From: Brevundimonas vesicularis
Lineage (GTDB): Bacteria; Pseudomonadota; Alphaproteobacteria; Caulobacterales; Caulobacteraceae
Length of the DNA stretch: 64,000 nucleotides
NCBI RefSeq assembly: GCF_027886425.1
Contig: NZ_CP115671.1
Coordinates: forward strand, 2,046,001-2,110,000
Direction of reading: 5' to 3'
The translations under genes were made by a program, and so were the position numbers. The notes beneath the pieces were generated by a model. It had not been told where the DNA came from. It made no database searches and saw only the letters and a list, made by a program, of their open reading frames with translations. How positions within the stretch are numbered: the first letter of the stretch is position 1; the number at the start of each line of letters is the position of its first letter. Below are positions 46,348 to 55,365 of this stretch, in pieces.

Positions 46348-46526
46348 CAGGGCTTATCCTTGGAGGCGGGCGTCGTCTGGGAAGCGGTCTGGCTGGCGCG
46401 CCAGTCCTGTTCGATGCGGTCCTGGCGTTGCTGCCATTGATAGCTCGACTCGGGCATGCGCGACGCGTCGGGCGCGCAGGCGGCGGTCATCGTCAGAAGA
46501 CCGAAGCCGATGATGACGCCGCGCAT
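46347..46526 (-). CDS. Small lipoprotein between nuoH and nuoI
   Basis: 59 aa. Signal MRGVIIGFGLLTMTAAC with a lipobox-like MTAAC, lipidated Cys17; the next residues (Ala-Pro-Asp) include Asp at +3. The mature part is a short hydrophilic peptide rich in Gln, Arg and Ser (SYQWQQRQDRIEQDW), likely one amphipathic helix. It overlaps nuoH upstream and nuoI downstream by one base each (TGATG), so it is translationally coupled to complex I. No family recognised; an assembly or stability role for complex I is only suggested by place. Confidence 0.7.
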   Translation of the reverse strand: MRGVIIGFGLLTMTAACAPDASRMPESSYQWQQRQDRIEQDWRASQTASQTTPASKDKP

Positions 46527-47599
46527 CACGAACCCACCACGAAGACGCGCCAGGCCGACACGATCACGACCGCGACCAGCGATGTCGGCAGGAAGATTTT
46601 CCAGCCCAGACGCATCAGCTGGTCATAGCGATAGCGCGGCACGAAGGCCTTCACCATCGATATCATGATGAACCAGAAGACCGTCTTTGCCATGAAGGTC
46701 AGCAGATAGATCGTATAGGCAATCCAGGCCGGCAGCCCACCCATCCAGGCCTGCGGCACGCCAGGGTTCCAGCCGCCGAAGAACAGCAGGCTGATCATCG
46801 CCGACATGAAGACGATGTTGACGTACTCGCCCATCATGAACAGCAGATACGGTGTCGAGCTGTATTCGACCTGATAACCGGCGACCAATTCGGACTCGGC
46901 CTCGGGCAGGTCGAACGGCGGGCGGTTGGTCTCGGCCAGGGCCGAGATGAAGAAGATGATCGACATCGGGAACAGGATCACGACCAGCGGCCAGGTGTCA
47001 GCGCCGCCGCCGAAGCCGTACCAGTTCCAGAACATGCCCTTCTGGCTGTCGACGATCGCCGACAGGTTCATGGTGCCGGCCAGCAGGATCACATTGATGA
47101 TGATCAGGCCCAGCGAGACTTCATAGGACACCATCTGCGCCGCCGAACGCAGCGAACCCAGGAACGGATACTTCGAGTTCGAAGCCCAGCCGCCCATGAT
47201 GATGCCGTATACGCCCAGCGACGACACCGCGAAGATGTACAGGATGCCGACGTTCAGGTCCGACACGACCCAACCGGGCGCGAACGGAATGACCGCCCAA
47301 GCCATGAAGGCCAGGATCACGGTGATGATCGGGGCGATGATGAAGACCGCCTTGTCCGCGCCGGCCGGGATCACGACCTCCTTCAGCACGAACTTGATCA
47401 TGTCGGCGAAGGATTGAAGCAGGCCGAAGGGGCCGACGACGTTCGGGCCCTTGCGCATCTGCACCCCGGCCCAGACCTTGCGGTCGGCCAGCAGCAGGAA
47501 GGCGACGGCGATCAGCACGCCGACCGTGATCAGCAGGACCTGGCCGACCGTGATCAGCGTCCAGCCCAGAGGCGTGGCCCAGAAGGAAACGGGGTCCAT
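46526..47599 (-). CDS. nuoH: NADH-quinone oxidoreductase subunit H
   Basis: Membrane subunit forming much of the quinone chamber. 357 aa, eight to nine helices. Signature stretches: VWAGVQMRKGPNVVGPFGLL, GWASNSKYPFLGSLRSAAQM and ALAETNRPPFDLPEAESELV, the cytoplasmic loops facing quinone. Ends in a basic amphipathic stretch. Three bp after nuoG. Confidence 0.97.
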   Translation of the reverse strand: MDPVSFWATPLGWTLITVGQVLLITVGVLIAVAFLLLADRKVWAGVQMRKGPNVVGPFGLLQSFADMIKFVLKEVVIPAGADKAVFIIAPIITVILAFMAWAVIPFAPGWVVSDLNVGILYIFAVSSLGVYGIIMGGWASNSKYPFLGSLRSAAQMVSYEVSLGLIIINVILLAGTMNLSAIVDSQKGMFWNWYGFGGGADTWPLVVILFPMSIIFFISALAETNRPPFDLPEAESELVAGYQVEYSSTPYLLFMMGEYVNIVFMSAMISLLFFGGWNPGVPQAWMGGLPAWIAYTIYLLTFMAKTVFWFIMISMVKAFVPRYRYDQLMRLGWKIFLPTSLVAVVIVSAWRVFVVGS

Positions 47600-47602
47600 G
47601 GC

Positions 47603-49648
47603 TTACTCCGCCGCCATTGCGACCGGCTGGGTCCGCAGGGCGGACAGCTCGGCCATCGTCGCGCTGGCGCGCGCTATCGGATTGGAAAGATACGGGTCGG
47701 TCACGGCCGAGACGAAGGCGCGGTCGCCCAGATCGCCCTTGGCGCCCAGGGCCGCCACGTCGAACGTCGCCGGCGCGGGCAGATAGTCGATCCGGCCGAA
47801 GGTCGGATGATCGCCCATCAGCTTGGCGCGCAGTTGCTCCAGCGTGTCGTAAGGCAGGGTCTTGTCGACGCGCGCCGACAGGGCGCGGATGATGGCCCAG
47901 TCTTCCTTGGCCTCGCCCTTGGGGAAGACGACGCGTTCGGCCATTTGCACCCGGCCCTCGGTGTTGACGTACAGGCCGGCCTTCTCGGTGTAGGCCGCGC
48001 CCGGCAGGATCACATCCGCGCCGTGCGCGCCGCGGTCGCCGTGGCTGCCCAGATAGACGCGGAAGGCGTTCGAGCCGGTCGGATCGACCTCATCGGCGCC
48101 CAGCAGGAACAAAACGTCCAGCGCATCCGGCTTCAGCATCTCAGAGACCGTCAGGCCGCCGTCAGCCGGCACGAAGCCCATGTCCAGACCGGCGACGCGC
48201 GACGCGGCGTGGTGCAGGACGTTGAAGCCGTTCCAGCCGTCAGCGACCACGCCGACCTTCTTGGCCAGGGCGCCGAGTGCGTTCAGGACGGCCGGACCGC
48301 CCTCCCCGCCCAGCGCGCCGGAGCCGACGATGATCGCCGGACGCTCGGCTTTGGTCAGGAAGTCCAGCGCCGACTTCGGCAGCTTGGCCAGGGTCTGCGT
48401 GCCTGCGCCCAGATAGGCGTAATCGAACGTCAGGTCGGCCTGTTCGCCGATCAGACCGATCTGCATGTCGCCCTTCAGCCAGGCCTTGCGCAGGCGGGCG
48501 TTCAGCAGCGGCGCCTCGGTGCGCGGATTGGCGCCGACGATCAGAACGGCGTCAGCCTTTTCAATGCCTTCCAGACCGGAGTTAAACAGCCATCCCTCAC
48601 GCGGGCCGTAGCCCACGGCGGCGCCGTCCTGGCGGCAGTCGGTGTTGTTGGAGCCGAGCGCGCGGAACAGGTCCAGCGTCGCCTTCATCGACTCGGCGTC
48701 CTGCAGATCACCGGTGATCACGCCGATGCGGTCGGCCGGCGCGGCCTTCAGCTTGGCGGCGACGGCGTCCAGCGCCTCGTTCCACGAGGCGGCGCGCAGC
48801 TTGCCATTCTCACGGATCCACGGACGGTCCAGACGACGCGCGGTCAGGCCGTCGACGACGTAGCGGCTCTTGTCCGACAGCCACTCCTCGTTGATGCCCT
48901 CGTTGACGCGCGGCAGTACGCGCATAACTTCGGACCCGCGATAATCGGCGCGGATGTTCGAGCCCAGGGCGTCCATGACGTCGATGGTCTCGGTCTTCTT
49001 CAGTTCCCACGGACGATAGTGGTACTGCCACGGACGGTGCGTCAGGGCGCCGACCGGGCACAGGTCATTGACGTTGCCCGACAATTCCGAGGCGACCGAC
49101 TTCTCCAGATAGGTCGTGATCTCGGCGTCCTCGCCGCGCGAGATCATGCCGATGTCCGGCACGCCCGCGACTTCGGTGATGAAGCGGACGCAGCGCGTGC
49201 ACTGGATGCAGCGCGTCATGAAGGTCTTGATGGTCGGACCCATCGCCTTTTCTTCGACCGCGCGCTTGTTCTCTGAATAGCGCGAGCCGTCGCGGCCGTA
49301 GCCGACCGACTGGTCCTGCAGGTCGCACTCACCGCCCTGGTCGCAGATCGGGCAATCCAGCGGGTGGTTGATGAGCAGGAACTCCATCACCCCTTCGCGA
49401 GCCTTCTTGACCATCGGCGTGTCAGTGAAGATTTCCTGACCGTCGGCGGCCGGAAGCGCGCACGAAGCCTGCGGCTTCGGCGGTCCAGGCTTCACCTCGA
49501 CCAGGCACATGCGGCAGTTGCCGGCGATGGACAGGCGCTCATGATAGCAGAAGCGCGGGATTTCTTGTCCGGCGCGTTCGGCGACCTGGAGCACGGTCAT
49601 GCCGGGCTCGAACTCGGTTTCGACGCCGTTGACCTTGGCGATAGGCAT
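47603..49648 (-). CDS. nuoG: NADH-quinone oxidoreductase subunit G
   Basis: Large peripheral-arm subunit with several Fe-S clusters and a molybdopterin-oxidoreductase-like body that lacks molybdenum. 681 aa from the ATG at 49648 (MPIAKVNGVETEFEPG); a longer frame reads into the preceding lipoprotein gene. 2Fe-2S ferredoxin domain with CYHERLSIAGNCRMC, His-containing 4Fe-4S segment with CPICDQGGECDLQDQ, then CIQCTRCVRF for 4Fe-4S clusters. The extra N7 cluster region of E. coli is not evident. One base overlaps the upstream lipoprotein stop. Confidence 0.96.
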   Translation of the reverse strand: MPIAKVNGVETEFEPGMTVLQVAERAGQEIPRFCYHERLSIAGNCRMCLVEVKPGPPKPQASCALPAADGQEIFTDTPMVKKAREGVMEFLLINHPLDCPICDQGGECDLQDQSVGYGRDGSRYSENKRAVEEKAMGPTIKTFMTRCIQCTRCVRFITEVAGVPDIGMISRGEDAEITTYLEKSVASELSGNVNDLCPVGALTHRPWQYHYRPWELKKTETIDVMDALGSNIRADYRGSEVMRVLPRVNEGINEEWLSDKSRYVVDGLTARRLDRPWIRENGKLRAASWNEALDAVAAKLKAAPADRIGVITGDLQDAESMKATLDLFRALGSNNTDCRQDGAAVGYGPREGWLFNSGLEGIEKADAVLIVGANPRTEAPLLNARLRKAWLKGDMQIGLIGEQADLTFDYAYLGAGTQTLAKLPKSALDFLTKAERPAIIVGSGALGGEGGPAVLNALGALAKKVGVVADGWNGFNVLHHAASRVAGLDMGFVPADGGLTVSEMLKPDALDVLFLLGADEVDPTGSNAFRVYLGSHGDRGAHGADVILPGAAYTEKAGLYVNTEGRVQMAERVVFPKGEAKEDWAIIRALSARVDKTLPYDTLEQLRAKLMGDHPTFGRIDYLPAPATFDVAALGAKGDLGDRAFVSAVTDPYLSNPIARASATMAELSALRTQPVAMAAE

Positions 49649-50034
49649 CAGCGGGCCTCTTGCTTGGCGGCGGGAGCCGCCATTTGTACATCCACGGACA
49701 TCCGCTGACCGTCGCGGAACAGGTCCGCACCGTCGGCTTCCGCCCGGCATTCGAATTCCAGCCTGCCGCCATCGACCGGCGCGCGCCACGACACCTGGGC
49801 CGTGCGTTCGCCGGTGGCGGTGAAGACGACGGCGTCGCCTTCCTGGCCATACATGCGGTTCACCACGTCGCGGCAAGCCGTCTCGAGGTTCGCCGGAGCC
49901 GCCGTCGCGGCAGGAGCCACTTCAGCAGGAGCCGCCGTCGCGGGCGCGGTCGACGCTTCAGGCGCAGCCTTTTCCCCCTCACCGCAAGCGGCGAGGATCG
50001 GAAGCGTCAGCAACAGGGCGACGGCGAGGCGCAT
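49648..50034 (-). CDS. Lipoprotein between nuoF and nuoG
   Basis: 128 aa. Lipoprotein signal MRLAVALLLTLPILAAC, lipidated Cys17, then Gly-Glu-Gly-Glu. An Ala/Pro/Glu linker of about 35 residues leads to a compact domain (about 50-120) with two Cys (TACRDVVNRMYGQEGD and LEFECRAEADG) that may form a disulfide. The gene overlaps nuoG by one base and lies 2 bp after nuoF, so it belongs to the operon. I do not recognise a family. It may help complex I assembly, or may be an unrelated envelope protein. Confidence 0.75.
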   Translation of the reverse strand: MRLAVALLLTLPILAACGEGEKAAPEASTAPATAAPAEVAPAATAAPANLETACRDVVNRMYGQEGDAVVFTATGERTAQVSWRAPVDGGRLEFECRAEADGADLFRDGQRMSVDVQMAAPAAKQEAR

Positions 50035-50036
50035 CT

Positions 50037-51350
<1,314 letters not shown>

Positions 51351-51355
51351 GGCCC

Positions 51356-51619
51356 TCAGAGTCCTTCCGCCAGACGGCGCTTGTGGTGGCGCGTGCGCAT
51401 CCAGATGGCCGCGATGACCATCACCCAGCCCGCCGCCAGCATGAAGTAGGAGAGATTGACCGCCCACGGCCCGACTGCGCCCTGACGCGAGATCAGGATC
51501 AGAACGGCCGCGCCGACGACCATGGCCAGGCCGCCCGCGCGCAGCGGACGCCCGACGTTGCGCAGTTCCTTGCGGTAGGCTGCGCGGCCCTCCTCGGTGT
51601 TCAGATCCGGCGGCGACAT
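51356..51619 (-). CDS. Two-helix membrane protein between nuoE and nuoF
   Basis: 87 aa. A polar N-terminus (SPPDLNTEEGRAAYRKEL), two hydrophobic helices (about 31-46, LAMVVGAAVLILISR; and 54-74, VNLSYFMLAAGWVMVIAAIW) and a basic His/Arg tail (MRTRHHKRRLAEGL). The ATG overlaps the nuoE stop's neighbourhood by one base and the stop lies 5 bp before nuoF, so it is fully inside the operon. No family recognised. Possibly a supernumerary complex I subunit or an assembly factor; that is only inference from place. Confidence 0.72.
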   Translation of the reverse strand: MSPPDLNTEEGRAAYRKELRNVGRPLRAGGLAMVVGAAVLILISRQGAVGPWAVNLSYFMLAAGWVMVIAAIWMRTRHHKRRLAEGL

Positions 51620-52296
51620 CAGGCCGGCGCCTTCTCGACCGGCGCGGGGTCGCTGTTCGGCAGCTTCTTGATCGGCTTGGCGGCCGAGCCGTCATACAGC
51701 GTCGCATCGAGCAGGGTCTTGGGCCCGCCTTCCGGCGCCGCATTGGTGCGACCGATGTAGGAGCCCGGCTCGGGCGTCTTGCCGGCGGCGAAGTCGTCGA
51801 TGATCCGGCCGATCGTCTCGGGCGTCAGGTCCTCGAAATAGTAGTCGTTGATCTGGGCCATCGGCGCGTTGGAGCAGGCGCCCAGGCACTCGACTTCCTG
51901 CCAGGTGAAGCGGCCGTCGGCGGACAGATGATCCTTGGGACCGATCTTCTCCTTGCAGACGCGCATCAGCTCATTGGCGCCGCGCAGCATGCACGGGGTT
52001 GTGCCGCACACCTGGATCAGCGCCGTCTTGCCGACCGGCTCCAGCATGAACATGGTGTAGAAGGTCGCGACCTCCAGCACCCGGATATAGGCCATGTCCA
52101 GCAGTTCGGCGATCGCGCGGATGGCGGGTTCGGACACCCAGCCTTCCTGCTTCTGCACCAGCCACAGGATCGGGATCGCCGCCGACTGACGACGGCCTTC
52201 CGGATACTTCTTGATCCACCATTCGGCCTTGGCCGTCGTATCGGCCGAGAAGGCGAACGAGGCCGGCTGTTCCTTGGCGAGACGACGAACGCTCAT
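51619..52296 (-). CDS. nuoE: NADH-quinone oxidoreductase subunit E
   Basis: Thioredoxin-like subunit with the N1a [2Fe-2S] cluster. 225 aa from the ATG at 52296 (MSVRRLAKEQPASFAFSAD). Cluster ligands are in VCGTTPCMLRGA and ECLGACSNAP. After about residue 165 there is an extra tail of some 60 residues (PEPGSYIGRTNAAPEGGPK and an Ala/Pro/Lys-rich end) that E. coli NuoE lacks; such tails are usual in alphaproteobacteria and mitochondria. GATGA-type overlap with nuoD (4 bp). Confidence 0.96.
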   Translation of the reverse strand: MSVRRLAKEQPASFAFSADTTAKAEWWIKKYPEGRRQSAAIPILWLVQKQEGWVSEPAIRAIAELLDMAYIRVLEVATFYTMFMLEPVGKTALIQVCGTTPCMLRGANELMRVCKEKIGPKDHLSADGRFTWQEVECLGACSNAPMAQINDYYFEDLTPETIGRIIDDFAAGKTPEPGSYIGRTNAAPEGGPKTLLDATLYDGSAAKPIKKLPNSDPAPVEKAPA

Positions 52297-53558
52297 CGGT
52301 CCACTTCTCCGAAAACGATGTCGAGCGAGCCCAGGATGGCGGACACGTCGGCCAGCTGGTGGCCGCGGTTCATCCAGTCCATCGCCTGCAGCGAGCGGAA
52401 GCCCGGCGCCGAGATCTTCACGCGATAGGGTTTGTTGGTGCCGTCCGACACCAGATAGATGCCGAACTCGCCCTTGGGCGCCTCGACCGAAGCATAGACC
52501 TCGCCCTCGGGCGTCTTGAAGCCCTCGGTGTAGAGCTTGAAGTGGTGGATCAGCGACTCCATCGAGCGCTTCATCTCGCCACGGCGCGGCGGGACGATCT
52601 TGTTGTCCTCGACCATCACCGGCTCGCCGGGGCAGTTGCGCAGCTTGTGGATGCACTGCTCCATGATCCGCACCGACTGCTTCATCTCCTCGATGCGCAC
52701 CAGATAGCGGTCCCAGCAGTCGCCGTTCTTGCCGACGACCACGTCGAAGTCGAGCTCGGCATAGCACTCGTAGGGCTGCGACTTGCGCAGGTCCCAGGCG
52801 ATGTTCGAGCCGCGCAGCATCACGCCGCTGAAGCCCCATTCCAGGGCTTCCTGCTTGGACACCACGCCGATGTCGACGTTGCGCTGCTTGAAGATGCGGT
52901 TCTCGGTGACCAGGCTTTCGATGTCCTTCAGCGCCGGCGGGAACTCGTGGCACCAGCGGCCGATGTCGTCGATCAGGTCCATCGGCAGGTCCTGGTGGAC
53001 GCCGCCGGGACGGAAGTAGTTGGCGTGCAAACGGGCGCCGCAAGCGCGCTCGTAGAACACCATCAGCTTTTCGCGTTCCTCGAAGCCCCAGAGCGGCGGC
53101 GTCAGGGCGCCGACGTCCATGGCCTGGGTCGTCACGTTCAGCATGTGCGACAGGATGCGGCCGATTTCCGAATACAGGACGCGGATCAGCTGCGCCCGAT
53201 ACGGAACCTCGATCCCCAGCAGCTTCTCGATGGCCAGGCAGAAGGCGTGCTCCTGGTTCATCGGCGAGACGTAGTCCAACCGGTCCAGATACGGCACATT
53301 CTGAAGATAGGTGCGCGCCTCCATCAGCTTTTCGGTGCCGCGGTGCAGCAGGCCGATGTGCGGATCGACGCGCTCGACGATCTCGCCGTCCAGCTCCAGC
53401 ACCAGGCGCAGCACGCCGTGCGCGGCCGGATGTTGCGGACCGAAGTTGATGGTGAACTTGCGATCTTCCATCTCACGCGCATGGGCGGTGCGCGTGTCGA
53501 GATCGTCCTCGAACACATCGACGCCCAACGGCGGCAGGGTGGGGTTTCCGTCAGCCAT
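52293..53558 (-). CDS. nuoD: NADH-quinone oxidoreductase subunit D
   Basis: 49-kDa-type subunit that, with NuoB, forms the quinone reduction site. 421 aa; separate from NuoC, unlike the E. coli CD fusion. NFGPQHPAAHGVLRLVLELDG near the N-terminus holds the quinone-site His; MNQEHAFCLAIEKLLGIEVP and EMKRSMESLIHHFKLYTEG are family signatures, and GDLDIVFGEVDR is the usual C-terminus in the form LGSLDIVFGEVDR. Confidence 0.97.
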   Translation of the reverse strand: MADGNPTLPPLGVDVFEDDLDTRTAHAREMEDRKFTINFGPQHPAAHGVLRLVLELDGEIVERVDPHIGLLHRGTEKLMEARTYLQNVPYLDRLDYVSPMNQEHAFCLAIEKLLGIEVPYRAQLIRVLYSEIGRILSHMLNVTTQAMDVGALTPPLWGFEEREKLMVFYERACGARLHANYFRPGGVHQDLPMDLIDDIGRWCHEFPPALKDIESLVTENRIFKQRNVDIGVVSKQEALEWGFSGVMLRGSNIAWDLRKSQPYECYAELDFDVVVGKNGDCWDRYLVRIEEMKQSVRIMEQCIHKLRNCPGEPVMVEDNKIVPPRRGEMKRSMESLIHHFKLYTEGFKTPEGEVYASVEAPKGEFGIYLVSDGTNKPYRVKISAPGFRSLQAMDWMNRGHQLADVSAILGSLDIVFGEVDR

Positions 53559-54187
53559 TACGCCTGGCCTCCCGCCTTCTCGTCGCCGGGCAGGACCGGC
53601 GCGGGGTATTCGGCGCCCTCCCAGGGCGACAGGAAATCGAAGGTGCGGAACTCTTGGGTCAGCTTGACCGGCTCATAGACCACGCGGCGCTGTTCCTCGT
53701 CGTAGCGGACCTCGACATAGCCTGTCATCGGGAAGTCCTTGCGTAGCGGATGGCCCTCGAAACCATAGTCCGTCAGCAGGCGACGCATGTCCGGGTGGCC
53801 CGAGAACAGCATGCCGTACATGTCGTAGGCTTCACGCTCGAACCAGTTGGCGGCCGGATAGGCCGAGATGACCGAAGGCACCGGCTGGTTTTCGTCGGTC
53901 GAGACCTTGACCCGCAGGCGCGCGTTCCGCGTCATCGACAGCAGGTGATAGACCACCTCGAACCGCTCCTTGCGATCCGGATAGTCCACGCCGCACAGAT
54001 CGAGCAGTTGCTGGAAGCCGAATTGATCGCGCAGCGTCGTCAGCACCTCGACGATCCGCTCGCGCGGCGCGACCAGCGTCAGCTCGCCGAACGCCACCTG
54101 GGCCTCGACACCCAAGGCGCCGACCATCTCGGCGCCCAGCGGCGTCAGGGCGGCTTCGTGTTGCGCTTGAACAGCCAGAGAGGTCAT
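53558..54187 (-). CDS. nuoC: NADH-quinone oxidoreductase subunit C
   Basis: 30-kDa-type peripheral-arm subunit. 209 aa from the ATG at 54187, overlapping nuoB as ATGA. It has LLDLCGVDYPDRKERFEVVY, WFEREAYDMYGMLFSGHPDM, RRLLTDYGFEGHPLRKDFPM and GYVEVRYDEEQRRVVYEPV, the whole respiratory-chain 30-kDa signature. Its TAA overlaps the nuoD ATG. Confidence 0.97.
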   Translation of the reverse strand: MTSLAVQAQHEAALTPLGAEMVGALGVEAQVAFGELTLVAPRERIVEVLTTLRDQFGFQQLLDLCGVDYPDRKERFEVVYHLLSMTRNARLRVKVSTDENQPVPSVISAYPAANWFEREAYDMYGMLFSGHPDMRRLLTDYGFEGHPLRKDFPMTGYVEVRYDEEQRRVVYEPVKLTQEFRTFDFLSPWEGAEYPAPVLPGDEKAGGQA

Positions 54188-54792
54188 CGGTCGATGGTCC
54201 CCGTGCGACGGATCTTCTTCTGCAGTTGCAGCAGGCCGTACAGCAGCGCCTCGGCCGTCGGCGGGCAGCCGGGCACATAGACGTCCACCGGCACCACGCG
54301 GTCGCAACCGCGCACGACGCTGTAACTATAGTGGTAGTAGCCGCCGCCGTTGGCGCAGCTGCCCATCGACACGACATAACGCGGATCGGGCATCTGGTCG
54401 TAGACCTTGCGGATGGCCGGGGCCATCTTGTTGGTCAGGGTGCCGGCGACGATCATCAGGTCCGACTGACGCGGGCTGGCCCGCGGCGCCATGCCGAAGC
54501 GCTCGACATCGAAGCGCGGCATCGACATCTGGATCATCTCGACCGCGCAGCAGGCCAGGCCGAAGGTCATCCACATCAGCGAGCCCGTGCGGGCCCAGTT
54601 GATGACGTCGTCGGCGGCAGCGACCAGATAGCCGCGCTCGCCGAGCTCCATGTTCACGGCCTCGAAGAACTTGTCGTGGACCTTGGGGTCATAACCCTCG
54701 ACGGTCGAACGCGCGCCGGCGCCGGCCGGAACCAGCGGCGCGCCCGATGCAGACACCAGGCCTGCGGGCTTGGAAGCGGCGACTACTCCCAT
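54184..54792 (-). CDS. nuoB: NADH-quinone oxidoreductase subunit B
   Basis: Carries cluster N2, the last electron donor to quinone. 202 aa from the ATG at 54792. The unusual tandem Cys pair is in GLACCAVEMIQMSMPR, with the other ligands in GSCANGGGYYHYSYSVVRG and YVPGCPPTAEALLYGL. An N-terminal extension of about 35 residues rich in Ala/Gly precedes the core. It overlaps nuoA by 10 bp. Confidence 0.97.
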   Translation of the reverse strand: MGVVAASKPAGLVSASGAPLVPAGAGARSTVEGYDPKVHDKFFEAVNMELGERGYLVAAADDVINWARTGSLMWMTFGLACCAVEMIQMSMPRFDVERFGMAPRASPRQSDLMIVAGTLTNKMAPAIRKVYDQMPDPRYVVSMGSCANGGGYYHYSYSVVRGCDRVVPVDVYVPGCPPTAEALLYGLLQLQKKIRRTGTIDR

Positions 54793-55160
54793 TCCAGGGC
54801 TCCCTTCTTCCATTCGTAGATGAAGCCGATGGTCAGCACGCCCAGGAAGACCATCATCGACCAGAAGGCGAAGACCATGCCGGCGTGCGACAGATCGAAC
54901 ATCGACACCGCCCACGGGAACAGGAAGGCGACTTCCAGGTCGAAGATGATGAACAGGATCGACACCAGATAGAAGCGGATGTCGAACTTCATCCGGGCAT
55001 CATCGAAGGCGTTGAAGCCGCACTCATAGGCCGACAGCTTCTCGCTATCGGGGCTCTTCGGCGCCAGCAGCAGCGGCAGCACGATGAAAAGAATGCCGAT
55101 GAAGGCGGCCACGCCGGCGAAGACCAGGACCGGAAGATATTCGAGAAGGAATGCGTTCAT
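54783..55160 (-). CDS. nuoA: NADH-quinone oxidoreductase subunit A
   Basis: Three-helix membrane subunit at the quinone-site interface and first gene of the operon. 125 aa from the ATG at 55160 (MNAFLLEYLPVLVFAG); a longer frame begins at 55214 with non-conserved residues. The loop SAYECGFNAFDDARMKFDIR holds the conserved Cys that reports the active/deactive state in mitochondria, and FYLVSILFIIFDLEVAFLFP is the second helix. Confidence 0.96.
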   Translation of the reverse strand: MNAFLLEYLPVLVFAGVAAFIGILFIVLPLLLAPKSPDSEKLSAYECGFNAFDDARMKFDIRFYLVSILFIIFDLEVAFLFPWAVSMFDLSHAGMVFAFWSMMVFLGVLTIGFIYEWKKGALEWE

Positions 55161-55201
55161 TCGAAGAACCTCGTCCGCCGGGGAGAGGCGGGATTCGGCG
55201 C

Positions 55202-55230
55202 TTCTTAGACCCAAGACCGCCGCCGTTCAA
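55202..55230 (-). promoter_or_regulatory. nuo operon promoter (putative)
   Basis: On the minus strand TTGAAC (55230-55225) and TAAGAA (55207-55202) are 17 bp apart, 42 bp before the nuoA ATG. It is the only good pair in the 205-bp gap shared with the divergent AbgT-type transporter. No clear promoter for the transporter is seen in the same gap. Confidence 0.4.
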
Positions 55231-55365
55231 ACCCCTGCGGCCATTGGATTTTCATTGAGAACGGCTCGCAACTTTGCGCGCCATATGTCGCAGGGCCGAC
55301 GCTTGCGCGTCGCCGGGCTGCAAAGGCCTATTGGCGAGCCGATCGCGTAACCGAAAGTCATCCGA

